From [Clostridium] symbiosum (GTDB taxonomy: Bacteria > Bacillota > Clostridia > Lachnospirales > Lachnospiraceae), in the NCBI GenBank assembly GCA_036419695.1, contig CP143946.1:4086001-4150000 (forward strand): a DNA stretch of 64,000 bases, given 5' to 3'. Below, piece after piece: positions 43,160 to 51,693 of this stretch. Each line of letters opens with the position of its first letter. The stretch's first letter is position 1. The translations under genes and the position numbers were made by a program. The notes beneath the pieces are model-generated. The model ran no database searches. It saw only the letters and a program-made list of their open reading frames with translations, and was not told where the DNA came from.

Positions 43160-44068
43160 ATGAAACAATCATATGATGTCGCCGTCATTGGCGGCGGACC
43201 GGGAGGATATACCGCGGCGCTCTACTGCGCCAGAAGCGGCTATTCGGTCATCGTACTGGAAAAACTTTCCCCAGGCGGCCAGATGGCTACCACCGGCCAG
43301 GTAGATAATTACCCGGGCTTCGATGAGGGCATTGACGGCTTTGAACTGGGTGAGAAGATGCAGAAAGGCGCAGAGCGTTTCGGCGTGGAAACGGCTTTTG
43401 TGAACGTCACGGAGGCAAAGCTGGACGGGGATATTAAGAAAATCACCACCTCCAAGGGAGAGATTGAGGCCCGTGCGGTGGTGCTCGCTACCGGCGCTTC
43501 CCCGCGTGAACTGGGCCTTGCAGAGGAAAAGATGCTTCGCGGCCGCGGAGTGGCATACTGTGCCACCTGCGACGGCATGATGTATAAAGGTAAGACGGTC
43601 GTCGTCGTAGGCGGCGGAAACAGCGCGGCCGCGGATGCGCTGTACCTTTCAAAGATTTGTAAAAAAGTGTATCTCGTACACCGCAGGGACAGTCTCCGCG
43701 CCTCCAGGATTTATCTGGAACCACTTAAAAACAGCGGCATAGAATTTGTCTGGAACAGCCGGGTAACCGGAATTCTGCACGATAAAAAAGTGTCTGGCGT
43801 TATCGTAACAAATAACGACGGCACGGTAAAAGAAATCGCATGCGACGGCGTTTTCGCCGCCATCGGCAGAGTGCCCGACACCGGCCTCTTCCAGGGACAG
43901 GTGGAAATGGATAAGCAGGGATATCTGGTTGCCGACGAAACCACCAGGACAAACCTCCCGGGCGTCTTCGCAGTCGGCGACGCCCGCACCAAACCCCTTC
44001 GCCAGATCGTAACCGCAGCCGCCGACGGGGCCGTGGCTTCGCATTATATCGAGGAATATCTGGTATAG
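43160..44068 (+). CDS. trxB: Thioredoxin reductase
   Basis: 302 residues. FAD-binding GGGPGGYTAALYCARSGYSV, redox-active CATCDG (about 132-137), NADPH-binding VVGGGNSAAADALYLSKICK and the C-terminal FAD motif GVFAVGDARTKPLRQIVTAA. Reduces the thioredoxin encoded just upstream. A strong terminator follows at 44138. Confidence 0.96.
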   Translation: MKQSYDVAVIGGGPGGYTAALYCARSGYSVIVLEKLSPGGQMATTGQVDNYPGFDEGIDGFELGEKMQKGAERFGVETAFVNVTEAKLDGDIKKITTSKGEIEARAVVLATGASPRELGLAEEKMLRGRGVAYCATCDGMMYKGKTVVVVGGGNSAAADALYLSKICKKVYLVHRRDSLRASRIYLEPLKNSGIEFVWNSRVTGILHDKKVSGVIVTNNDGTVKEIACDGVFAAIGRVPDTGLFQGQVEMDKQGYLVADETTRTNLPGVFAVGDARTKPLRQIVTAAADGAVASHYIEEYLV

Positions 44069-44137
44069 AACCGGGGGGCCAGCTTTAGAAGCAATAAAAA
44101 CGTTTTTTCATACTACTCCTTTTTTTCATAAACATAG

Positions 44138-44183
44138 GGATACCGAAAACTCATGAAATGAATTTTCGGTATCCCATTTTTTA
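44138..44183 (+). terminator. Terminator of trxA-trxB
   Basis: GGGATACCGAAAA pairs with TTTTCGGTATCCC, followed by ATTTTTTATT. Confidence 0.9.
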
Positions 44184-44251
44184 TTGAGTGGCAATGAAAA
44201 GTTCGCGAAGCATACTTTTCGTTGTTGGAGTCGCTATATGATTATTATTTA

Positions 44252-45149
44252 GGGATTTTATTGAGGAATGAGAACGCCGCCGGGACGGTCGGAGTTCGGG
44301 ATGGTGAGGGGAGGTTGTGAGTCTTCAGTCCCGGCCTGCAGGTTGTCGCGGGTGGGGAATCCGGGCAGAAAAAGTTCCTCCGGGAAACGCTTGCGCTCTT
44401 TGGAGTACATAACGGACACTAACCTCGAAAAGACCTCGGTAAGTGCCGATGAACTCCCAGGTTCCCTCCGGAATCTTTTTCTCCCGGATTCTCCACGGGA
44501 AGGTTATGCCCCGGGACTGAAGACGCGAAGGTTTTCGCCATCCCGACCCCCGGCCTGCGGCCGCTGATCTGTTCTTATTCCTTCAAAGGGGGGAGGGATT
44601 GTCTCTGCCACTACTTTTCCCCGAATTCCAGAAGAATGCCTTCTGCATGGTATTCAATTGATGAGTCTGAGCTTTAGTGCCTGATCTATCATTGAAAAAT
44701 CATTGAATTTTTTGATTCATCATTAAATTTAGCTTTGGATTTTTCTCTGAATCCAGCCCGAGATACCTTCTTAAAGTAAAAAGTTCACGACTACATAGTG
44801 GCCGCGACAATACCTCCCTCCGCACTTGACGAAAGAGACAATCAGCCCCTGAAGCCGGCGGACGGGGCAACACACTTCGCTGAGTCTTCAGTCCCGTCGA
44901 CAACCTGCCCGGGGAAGGAAGGATAAAAGATTCCGAAGGGGACATTGGAGCCCGCCGGTGCTTAGACGGCGTTCTTTGACGTCTTAGCATCCGCTGTGCG
45001 CTCCACAAGCGGAAGCGAGTCCCCGTAGGAATCTTTTCTCCTGGATTCCCCCTCACCACAACCTATAAACCGGGACTGAAGACTCATCCATCCAACCCAC
45101 TCCCCCGTCCGCCGTCTTACAGAGGCGTCCTCGCATCTCAACTAAATCC
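44252..45149. repeat. Composite palindromic repeat III (cores 44319-44524 and 44882-45085)
   Basis: The most complete composite, 898 bp. It starts GGGATTTTATTGAGG at 44252 and ends in the complement of GGATTTAGTTGAG at 45149, directly next to the stop codon of queA (45150-45152). A class II core (44319-44524) and a class I core (44882-45085) face each other across a linker of about 300 bp that matches the linker of composite II in reverse. The apical part of the class I core has its own variant stem AGACG/CGTCT. No coding capacity is conserved between copies. Confidence 0.87.
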
Positions 45150-46175
45150 TCACATAATAAACATCGCATCCCCAAAACTGAAGAACCGATATCTCTCTTT
45201 AATAGCCTCCTCATAGGCCGCCAATACATGTTCGCGTCCCGCCAGGGCGGAAACCAGCATAACCAGGGTGGATTCCGGCAGATGGAAGTTGGTAATCAGG
45301 CAGTCCAGAATTTTAAACTGGTAACCCGGATAGATAAAAATCTCCGTCCAGCCGCTTCCGGCTCTCAGGATTCCGTCCTCTCCCGTTGCCGATTCCAGGG
45401 TGCGGCAGCTTGTCGTTCCCACACAGATAACGCGGCCTCCGTCTCTCTTTGTGCTGTTTATCTTCTCAGCCTCGTCCTCATCCACGATATAGAACTCAGA
45501 GTGCATGTGATGATCCAGGACGTTTTCCACCTTTACGGGACGGAATGTGCCAAGGCCCACATGAAGCGTGACATGGGCAATTTTGACCCCCATATCCTCA
45601 ATCTGCTGTAACAGCTCTTTTGTAAAATGAAGTCCCGCCGTCGGAGCGGCCGCAGAACCTTCATGCTTTGCATAGACGGTCTGGTAGCGGTTTTTATCCT
45701 GTAACTGATGGGTGATATAGGGCGGGAGAGGCATCTGTCCAAGCTGATCCAGGATTTCCTCAAAGATTCCCTCATAGGAGAACTGAATCAGGCGGTTTCC
45801 TTCTTCCACCACATCGATTACCGTGCCCTTTAAAAGGCCATCCCCAAAGCTTATAACGGTACCCGGTTTTGCCTTCTTCCCCGGTTTTACAAGCGTCTCC
45901 CAGATGTCATTTTCCCTTCGTTTTAAAAGCAGGACCTCAATCTTAGCGTCGGTTCCCTCTTTGCTTCCAATCAGGCGGGCGGGTATTACCTTTGTGTCGT
46001 TAATGACAAGACAGTCCCCTTCCCTGAGATAAGATAAAATATCCCTGAAAACTCTGTGCTCTATCTCACCTGTGTCCTTGTCCAGCACCAGAAGACGGGA
46101 AGAAGAACGATCTTCCAGCGGATCCTGTGCAATTAATTCCTGTGGTAAGTCATAATAAAAATCTTTTACATCCAT
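45150..46175 (-). CDS. queA: tRNA preQ1(34) S-adenosylmethionine ribosyltransferase-isomerase
   Basis: 341 residues with the QueA landmarks DFYYDLPQELIAQDPLEDRS, RVFRDILSYLREGDCLVIND, TKVIPARLIG, HEGSAAAPTAGLHFTKELLQ, HVTLHVGLGTFRPV, FHLPESTLVMLVSALAGRE and the terminal YRFFSFGDAMFIM. It adds the cyclopentenediol ring during queuosine synthesis in tRNA. Start 46175 with AGAGGCAGCAAA. Single gene; its stop is immediately followed by composite repeat III. No queuosine pathway partners lie in the window. Confidence 0.96.
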   Translation of the reverse strand: MDVKDFYYDLPQELIAQDPLEDRSSSRLLVLDKDTGEIEHRVFRDILSYLREGDCLVINDTKVIPARLIGSKEGTDAKIEVLLLKRRENDIWETLVKPGKKAKPGTVISFGDGLLKGTVIDVVEEGNRLIQFSYEGIFEEILDQLGQMPLPPYITHQLQDKNRYQTVYAKHEGSAAAPTAGLHFTKELLQQIEDMGVKIAHVTLHVGLGTFRPVKVENVLDHHMHSEFYIVDEDEAEKINSTKRDGGRVICVGTTSCRTLESATGEDGILRAGSGWTEIFIYPGYQFKILDCLITNFHLPESTLVMLVSALAGREHVLAAYEEAIKERYRFFSFGDAMFIM

Positions 46176-46214
46176 TTTGCTGCCTCTTCTTTATCATTTA
46201 ATATTTATTCCGGA

Positions 46215-48008
46215 TTACTGCTGCGCCGTGTCACCCTCCTGGCTTTCCTGTGCCGGGGTTTCCTCTTCGCGCATATAGTCGGGTCCCTGCTTCATATACT
46301 GAATCCGCTCGTTCAGGGCCGGATCTGCCGCCATGGCCTCCTCTGCCTGCTGATCCACCTGGGAAATCAAAAGCCTGACATCTTCATTTACCGAAAGCTG
46401 TTCCAGGAAATCTTCCAGCTCCGGTGACATTTCCTGATCAAAGATTCTGTAAATGCCGTCTTCCCCCTTGACCGCATAAATCTGGACAAGGCTCGGCGCC
46501 GGTGTCTCCACCCCGACATATTTGATTTCATAATAGACATATGCCGCATAGGAGTTCTCATCAAGTCCCGGGGTCGTGTAACAGGAGATATTTTGGTATC
46601 CTTCTATATACTGTTTCTGTTTTTCAAAGTCCTGACGGAACCGCTCTTCCTCACTGGTGTCCTGGGATGTGAAAAGATGGAGAAATGTCCCCATATCACA
46701 ATCTGTAGTCGCAAGGAAATACTGTTCCATCAACTGGTTAATCTCGGGAACCGTATCCTGGGACAGAATGCTTCCTCCAAAGTCGTGGAAGTATTCCTTA
46801 GTATCCGGTTCAATGACCGGTATCTCCGCATTTTCCGGAAGCGTGTCCACGCTGTGTCTCGACGGAGCAGCCGTAACTGCTTCCCCGGAACCTCTGAAGT
46901 TTCCTGAAATCAGAAGTACCACCACCAGTATCAGGGCGATCAGCGGAACGCTGAGCAGCAGAATATAACGGCGCAGTTCATTGTCCGCCGCCGTCTGTTT
47001 CCCTCTTGAGGCGCTTCGCCGCCTGTCCCGGGGCTCTGCCGGTGCTTGTCCAGGAGCCTGTTCTGAGGCCTGTCCCTGTTTTCTGGAATGTTTGACCCTT
47101 GTATCCGGTTTACCTGACGATTTTTTCCCGGCCTCAGGAACTTCCCGGACTTCGACGGGGTGATTCTGTGTGTCGGACGCTTTCCTGCTTCTTGGCCTTT
47201 CTCTTGACGGTGCTTCCTTTATCTCTTTTTTCTTAGCCTGTGTTACCGCCGATTCTTTGTCCGGTACTTTTTTCGCAGGCGGTTCTTTTAGTGATATTTT
47301 TTTTGGTGATGATTCTTTTGCTGATGGCTCTTTTAGTGATGTTTTCTTTAACGATGATTCTTTTGTTGACGGTTCCTTTGATAAATGTTCTTTTGGTAAG
47401 ATTTCCTTGGACGGTGGCGCTTTAGATGATAACGTTTTTGAAGGCGCTTTCCGGGACACCGGCTCTTTTGCAGGCTGCTCTTTTAAAGGCGTCTTTCCGA
47501 CCGGCGTTTTTTTTATTGTGGATACTTCTTTGATTGCTGATGAATTTTCTATCGTAGTTGAATCTTTTGCCGTTGATGATTTTTTTACCGCCGGTGATTC
47601 TTTCGCTGCCAGTGATTCTTTTATCATTGATGATTCTTTCGCCGACGGTGATTTATTTACCATTAATGATTCTTTGACCGCTGGTGATTCTTGTACCATT
47701 GGTGTTTTGGGGACCGCTGGCGATTCTTTCTCCATTGATGATTCCAAAGCTGTTAATGTTTCTTTTAACGCGGTTAGTTCTTTTGACGATGCCTTTTTCG
47801 TCACCGGTTCTCCGGAAAAATGTTTCCCGGCCTCGGGCGCATTCTCTCGCGCATCATCTTTTGCGGCATTTTTTACAACCTCTGTTCTATCCTCTGTCTT
47901 TTTATTTTCCTCTGCTGTCCCGCTGTCCGCTCTGTTTATATTCACAGACTGGTCGGAGTTTTCAGGCTGAACCGGCCCGTCGGGCTGTTTTTTCCTGCTT
48001 CTTCCCAT
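46215..48008 (-). CDS. Membrane protein with long KES/KEP-rich cytoplasmic repeat region
   Basis: About 597 residues. Residues 1-345 are low-complexity and basic/serine-rich, with degenerate repeats such as ESPAVKESLMVNKSPSAKES and KEPSAKESSPKKISLKEP. A single membrane helix follows (YILLLSVPLIALILVVVLLI, about 355-378), then an outer domain of about 200 residues (NQLMEQYFLATTDCDMGTFL, NISCYTTPGLDENSYAAYVY) that has the look of an NTF2-like or DUF fold, and an acidic Gln-rich tail. The start at 48008 has CAGGAGGATAC. Function unknown; a regulatory or cell-envelope anchor is a guess. Large plus-strand open frames opposite the repeats are shadows. Confidence 0.8.
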   Translation of the reverse strand: MGRSRKKQPDGPVQPENSDQSVNINRADSGTAEENKKTEDRTEVVKNAAKDDARENAPEAGKHFSGEPVTKKASSKELTALKETLTALESSMEKESPAVPKTPMVQESPAVKESLMVNKSPSAKESSMIKESLAAKESPAVKKSSTAKDSTTIENSSAIKEVSTIKKTPVGKTPLKEQPAKEPVSRKAPSKTLSSKAPPSKEILPKEHLSKEPSTKESSLKKTSLKEPSAKESSPKKISLKEPPAKKVPDKESAVTQAKKKEIKEAPSRERPRSRKASDTQNHPVEVREVPEAGKKSSGKPDTRVKHSRKQGQASEQAPGQAPAEPRDRRRSASRGKQTAADNELRRYILLLSVPLIALILVVVLLISGNFRGSGEAVTAAPSRHSVDTLPENAEIPVIEPDTKEYFHDFGGSILSQDTVPEINQLMEQYFLATTDCDMGTFLHLFTSQDTSEEERFRQDFEKQKQYIEGYQNISCYTTPGLDENSYAAYVYYEIKYVGVETPAPSLVQIYAVKGEDGIYRIFDQEMSPELEDFLEQLSVNEDVRLLISQVDQQAEEAMAADPALNERIQYMKQGPDYMREEETPAQESQEGDTAQQ

Positions 48009-48200
48009 CCTGTATCCTCCTGATAGACTGGCTAATCCCCTTCGTCGGGGCAACTTTATTTACTATTAACTGCATACTTCGTAACGGCTTTACAGAGGCC
48101 GTTGTTCTGCTCTATTCTAGCAAAATCCAATATAAAAAGCAATAAAACTTCTATAAAAGACCTTGCCAAGAGAAATAAAATATAGTAGAATAATGAAGAT

Positions 48201-48272
48201 GCGTCTGTAGCTCAGTGGATAGAGCGCCGGCCTCCGGAGCCTGAGGCGTAGGTTCGATTCCTATCAGACGCA
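48201..48272 (+). tRNA. tRNA-Arg (anticodon CCG)
   Basis: Cloverleaf of 72 nt: acceptor GCGTCTG/CAGACGC with discriminator A, D stem GCTC/GAGC, anticodon loop CTCCGGA (anticodon CCG, reading CGG), T arm GTAGG-TTCGATT-CCTAT. One C-T mismatch in the anticodon stem. CCA is not encoded. A terminator hairpin follows. Confidence 0.93.
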
Positions 48273-48284
48273 CTCACAACGCGG

Positions 48285-48335
48285 AAAAGAGTTCCTGTGA
48301 ACCATGATAATATCTGGTTTACAGGAACTCTTTCC
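48285..48335. terminator. Bidirectional terminator after tRNA-Arg
   Basis: AAAAGAGTTCCTGTGAACC pairs with GGTTTACAGGAACTCTTT between the tRNA and the convergent MerR gene. Confidence 0.85.
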
Positions 48336-48363
48336 TATTTTTCTAATTTTTCTAAACCTTACG

Positions 48364-49212
48364 CTATTCACCGAAGTAACGACGGATAGCTTTGCCGATG
48401 TATTCCGTGATTCCCCGGCCGTACTCTTTTTCCGTTGCCTCAATGAGCTCCGGAACCTTCTTTTCCTCCAGATAATCCTCCGCCACTCTCAGAAGCAGAT
48501 ACCTGGCATTGTCCATCCGGAACATGGACTTGTAATTTTCGGAAAGCATTCTGACCGCCTCCATCGCCAGGGCCTCATCACCGGTTTCCATAGCCCGGGC
48601 AAACAATCTGTAGATCCTGTCGTTCCCGTCACGCATTTTCTCAAGTTCTCCACCGTCCCCCGTGGAATTTAAGCTTGCCTCCACCGCCTTATCTTTACTT
48701 CCGTACATTTTAATGAAATGAACACTCATTTTTTCATCTTTCATACTCTCGGCAAAAAAATCACGGTATGCCTCAATACTCCCAAATTTACCGATGATTG
48801 CCTCAATTGATTCCTTTCCCTGCCGTTCCAGGGAATGGGTTATGATTTTATCAATATCTTCCTCATTAAATGCTTCAAAATTCATTTTACCGATGTGCTC
48901 CACATCATCGCCTATCAGTTCTATAATTCCGTTTAAGTGGTTTCTTTTTTGTTCCAGCCGGGACTTTTGAAGTGAAAGAGCCTGTTTTATATCATAGGCA
49001 GGCCGTTCCATCATCTCCTTTATATCGGCCAGAGGGATTTCCAGCTCCCTGAAAAACATAATCTCCCGCAGTTTTTCAAGCGCTGTTTCATCGTAAAGCC
49101 GATAGCCGGCTTCTGTCAGTCCGGCAGGTTTCAGCAGACCGATTTCATCGTAATACCGCAATGTCCTGACGCTCAGTCCCGTTATCTCAGACACCTCTTT
49201 TACCGTTTTCAC
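48364..49212 (-). CDS. MerR-family regulator, TipA-like
   Basis: 282 residues. The N-terminal MerR domain is VKEVSEITGLSVRTLRYYDE, IGLLKPAGLTEAGYRLYDET and FFRELEIPLADIKEMM (1-70), with a dimer coiled coil to about 110. The C-terminal 150 residues are helical with a pattern like the TipA drug-recognition domain (TipAS): RLFARAMETGDEALAMEAVR. Such regulators switch promoters with long spacers on when a small drug-like ligand binds. The start is GTG at 49212 with AAGGAGGATAC. Confidence 0.9.
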   Translation of the reverse strand: MKTVKEVSEITGLSVRTLRYYDEIGLLKPAGLTEAGYRLYDETALEKLREIMFFRELEIPLADIKEMMERPAYDIKQALSLQKSRLEQKRNHLNGIIELIGDDVEHIGKMNFEAFNEEDIDKIITHSLERQGKESIEAIIGKFGSIEAYRDFFAESMKDEKMSVHFIKMYGSKDKAVEASLNSTGDGGELEKMRDGNDRIYRLFARAMETGDEALAMEAVRMLSENYKSMFRMDNARYLLLRVAEDYLEEKKVPELIEATEKEYGRGITEYIGKAIRRYFGE

Positions 49213-49285
49213 CGTATCCTCCTTCCTTTAAATCTATCTTAAAGCCTTACGCTGCGGAAGAGTCAATACCAAAAAACGGTGTCAT

Positions 49286-49786
49286 CTACAATTTATCCTG
49301 TCCCTTTAAAAATGCGTCCAGGTTCTGCATATCCACCTTATCCACTTCTCTCGGCTCATATCCGGTGTGGAACAGCTTCTGCGCCTCGGCCGAAATACAC
49401 GGAATTTTCCTGCCCTCGAATACGGCGGAAGAAAACCATTCCGCCTGCAGCTCATACCAGCCGCCCTCCGGGTCGGCCTGCCTGGCGCTGCCGTCTTCTG
49501 CAATAACAAAAGGATGGATGTCGATATATCCGAGAAGCGGATGGCTGAGTTCAATGCGGCATGGCCTCCAGTCTGTCGTAATCACATATCCCTTATCTTC
49601 CAGGGCCTTCAGCAAAACATCCGTATATTCCCCGTCAATGTCCACGTCAATGTCCCTGTGTTCTCTGCTCTGCCTGCCCAGTATGATATCAACTCCCCAT
49701 CCACCGTCAATCCAGTACCGCATTCCCATGCCATCCAGTAAATCAAGTATTTCTTCCAGTGTTTCCCTGTCTGTCGTTTCTTTCAT
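49286..49786 (-). CDS. Lincosamide nucleotidyltransferase-like protein (Lnu family)
   Basis: 166 residues. The chain aligns by eye with Lnu(A)/LinA along its length: MRYWIDGGWGVDIILGRQSR, EHRDIDVDID (catalytic D-x-D), ALEDKGYVITTDW, GYIDIHPFVIAEDGS, QADPEGGWYELQAEWF and KIPCISAEAQKLFHTGYE. These enzymes adenylylate lincomycin and clindamycin. Whether this chromosomal protein confers resistance is unknown. RBS GAGGATTTAC. It lies 73 bp upstream of the TipA-like regulator in the same orientation, perhaps co-transcribed. Confidence 0.83.
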   Translation of the reverse strand: MKETTDRETLEEILDLLDGMGMRYWIDGGWGVDIILGRQSREHRDIDVDIDGEYTDVLLKALEDKGYVITTDWRPCRIELSHPLLGYIDIHPFVIAEDGSARQADPEGGWYELQAEWFSSAVFEGRKIPCISAEAQKLFHTGYEPREVDKVDMQNLDAFLKGQDKL

Positions 49787-49867
49787 ATTAGTAAATCCTC
49801 CCTAATGTCTGCCGTTTCCAGTTGCATGCTCAGCTTAACACCGTCATTATGCTCAGTCTAAAACAGT

Positions 49868-49955
49868 CTCTAACTCCCGTTTAGCACCGTTTTCATCCCC
49901 CATTTAACACAGTTCCATCCCCATTTTAACACAGTTCGCATCACCAGTCCACTTC
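49868..49955. repeat. Short imperfect tandem repeat
   Basis: A unit of about 20 bp (CCCATTTAACACAGTT with variants GTTTAGCACCGTT and TTTTAACACAGTT) is repeated about four times. Non-coding, meaning unknown. Confidence 0.5.
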
Positions 49956-50020
49956 ACGGGTTCCTCCTGGCCGGTTTCTGCATTTGCATCAATCCCCCGC
50001 TTCATGAGACTTAACTCACG

Positions 50021-50132
50021 TTACTGTTCACACCGCATCGCGCACTTTTCGTTGCATCGCGCCGCAGAACTCGGGATTTTCACGAAAAGCACGTGAAAAC
50101 ACCTCGCAGAATACTTCCCGAGTGAACAGTAA
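50021..50132. repeat. Palindromic intergenic element (family 3)
   Basis: GTTACTGTTCAC (50021) and GTGAACAGTAAC (ends about 50132) are a 12-bp inverted pair; inside, CTCGGGA and TCCCGAG form a second pair, and ACGAAAAG/CTTTTCG-like pieces a third. A decayed relative lies at about 61010-61075. It fills most of the gap 49787-50189. Confidence 0.6.
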
Positions 50133-50252
50133 CTAACACACTTTCCCGGGACATCCGGCGCAGACGGCAGGTTTGCTTTTTAGCCCAGGATGTGTATAAT
50201 AGTACTATTCACCATGACAAATCAGAAAATAAACGAGGTCGATAAAATCAAT

Positions 50253-50894
50253 ATGGAAAATAAAACAGAGAATAAAAATTCAGAAGAGAAAAAGGGATTT
50301 AAGGCGGAACTGATAAGCTGGATTCAGATTATTGCCACCGCGGCTGTCATTGCCTTTGTCCTGAACACATTTATTATCGCCAACAGCGATGTTCCCTCCG
50401 ACTCCATGGAAAATACCATTATGACGGGAAGCAGGATCATCGGTTCCCGTCTCAACTACCATTTCACGGAGCCGGAACGAGGCGATATCGCCATCTTTGT
50501 CTTTGGCTGGCAATGCCCGGTCTGCCACAGGCGGATCGAGGGCGAGCGGCCGGATGTCTGCCCTGCCTGTGACTCCGAAATAAATAAAAAGGGAAAAACC
50601 GTCCACTATGTAAAGCGAATCATCGGCATTCCCGGTGATATTATTGACATCCGGGACGGAGAGGTCTATCTGAACGGGTCGGAAACGCCCCTGGATGAAC
50701 CTTATCTGCGTGAGGACATGGAGCCGGAAGAGAGTCTTCATTTTGAAGTTCCAGAAGACAGTTATTTTATGATGGGCGATAACCGGAACAACTCGTTTGA
50801 CGGCCGATACTGGAAAAACCACTTCGTCCCAAAAGAGAAAATAACTGCGAAAGTATTGTTTGAATATTTTCCCAAAATCAAAGCGCTTCACTAA
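50253..50894 (+). CDS. lepB: Signal peptidase I with zinc-ribbon insertion
   Basis: About 213 residues. One N-terminal membrane helix (ISWIQIIATAAVIAFVLNTF), catalytic Ser51 in SDVPSDSMENTI and Lys121 in HYVKRIIGIPGD, and the closing box MMGDNRNNSFDGRYW. Between boxes lies CPVC (88-91) and CPAC (103-106), a four-cysteine zinc-ribbon-like insertion not found in the textbook enzymes. It cleaves signal peptides on the outer face. The start is uncertain: ATG 50253 has GAGG at 14 bp; upstream starts at 50190 or 50214 lack an RBS. Confidence 0.9.
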   Translation: MENKTENKNSEEKKGFKAELISWIQIIATAAVIAFVLNTFIIANSDVPSDSMENTIMTGSRIIGSRLNYHFTEPERGDIAIFVFGWQCPVCHRRIEGERPDVCPACDSEINKKGKTVHYVKRIIGIPGDIIDIRDGEVYLNGSETPLDEPYLREDMEPEESLHFEVPEDSYFMMGDNRNNSFDGRYWKNHFVPKEKITAKVLFEYFPKIKALH

Positions 50895-50933
50895 CGCGTT
50901 TTCCGGTTTTACAGATTCCATCATTTCTATATC

Positions 50934-50967
50934 AAAAAGAGCGCCGAATTTAACAGCGCTCTTTTTT
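50934..50967. terminator. Terminator after lepB
   Basis: AAAAAGAGCGC pairs with GCGCTCTTTTTTC around CGAATTTAACA; A- and T-runs on both sides serve both convergent genes. Confidence 0.9.
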
Positions 50968-51030
50968 CATTCATAGGAAATTACGGCATCTGGATCAAAA
51001 AATGCTCCGCGAGGATGCACATGCCATATC
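50968..51030 (+). repeat. Small REP-like repeat (family 2), copy near lepB
   Basis: TTCATAGGAAATTACGGCAT then AAAAATGCTCCGCGAGGATG and CACATGCC. The last 25 bases equal those at 58440-58468. Confidence 0.65.
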
Positions 51031-51041
51031 CTTCCAGCTCC

Positions 51042-51470
51042 TTACATCATTACTACCTTCATTAAATCCAGGATTTTTATTTCCTGCTTATTTTTAATAC
51101 ATTGTTTGAGGACAAATGGATTCTCCTCTTCCGTCTCCATCCTGCAGTCCCCGTCTGCAAGTTCTTTTATCTCCCCTGCGGCATCCACAAGCAGTCCAAC
51201 CGTCCCCGTTGGAACATACATGACTACAATGCAGGTTTCCTCATCCCAGGCCGTTTCCTCAAGCCCCAGACGGAGTCTTAAGTCTATCACGGGAATGGAG
51301 GTTCCCTCATGTTTAATTTTTCCCTTCACATAAGAAGGAAGTTCCGGCGCCTCCCTGATCTTCTGGACCGGTATGATATGTACAACGTATTTCAGGGGTA
51401 TTCCATAAAGCTGTCCCTGGCTCAGGACAGTCAGATAAGTTGCATTTGCCGCTTTTTCAAATGTGTTCAT
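51042..51470 (-). CDS. CheW-like adaptor protein (orphan)
   Basis: 142 residues, a single CheW domain: TYLTVLSQGQLYGIPLKYVV, then SYVKGKIKHEGTSIPVIDLR and VGLLVDAAGEIKELADGDCR. CheW couples chemoreceptors to the CheA kinase. There are no other chemotaxis or flagellar genes in the window. RBS GGAGGATGTAGGC. An orphan adaptor, perhaps for a receptor elsewhere. Confidence 0.88.
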   Translation of the reverse strand: MNTFEKAANATYLTVLSQGQLYGIPLKYVVHIIPVQKIREAPELPSYVKGKIKHEGTSIPVIDLRLRLGLEETAWDEETCIVVMYVPTGTVGLLVDAAGEIKELADGDCRMETEEENPFVLKQCIKNKQEIKILDLMKVVMM

Positions 51471-51693
51471 GCCTACATCCTCCGCTTCTGTTTATTTTCC
51501 GCAGGCCGCCTTCCCGCCAACTTAACCGTCCGTTATAAATACCGCCCGGTTCCCGCGTCCTCTACGGGAAATTATACAGGCTGGCACGCCTTTTATCCAT
51601 ATACCTGTACGATTTGAAAAGTGTTATACAAATTATTATATAACCTTTGACAGAATCAGGACGGTCTTCTATGCCCTGAAGTTACCGGTTTCA

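Noticed and set aside
47170..47970. Long plus-strand open frame opposite the KES-repeat gene
   Set aside because: It is the mirror of a low-complexity repeat on the minus strand; composition (Phe/Ser/Asp strings) and lack of RBS argue against coding.
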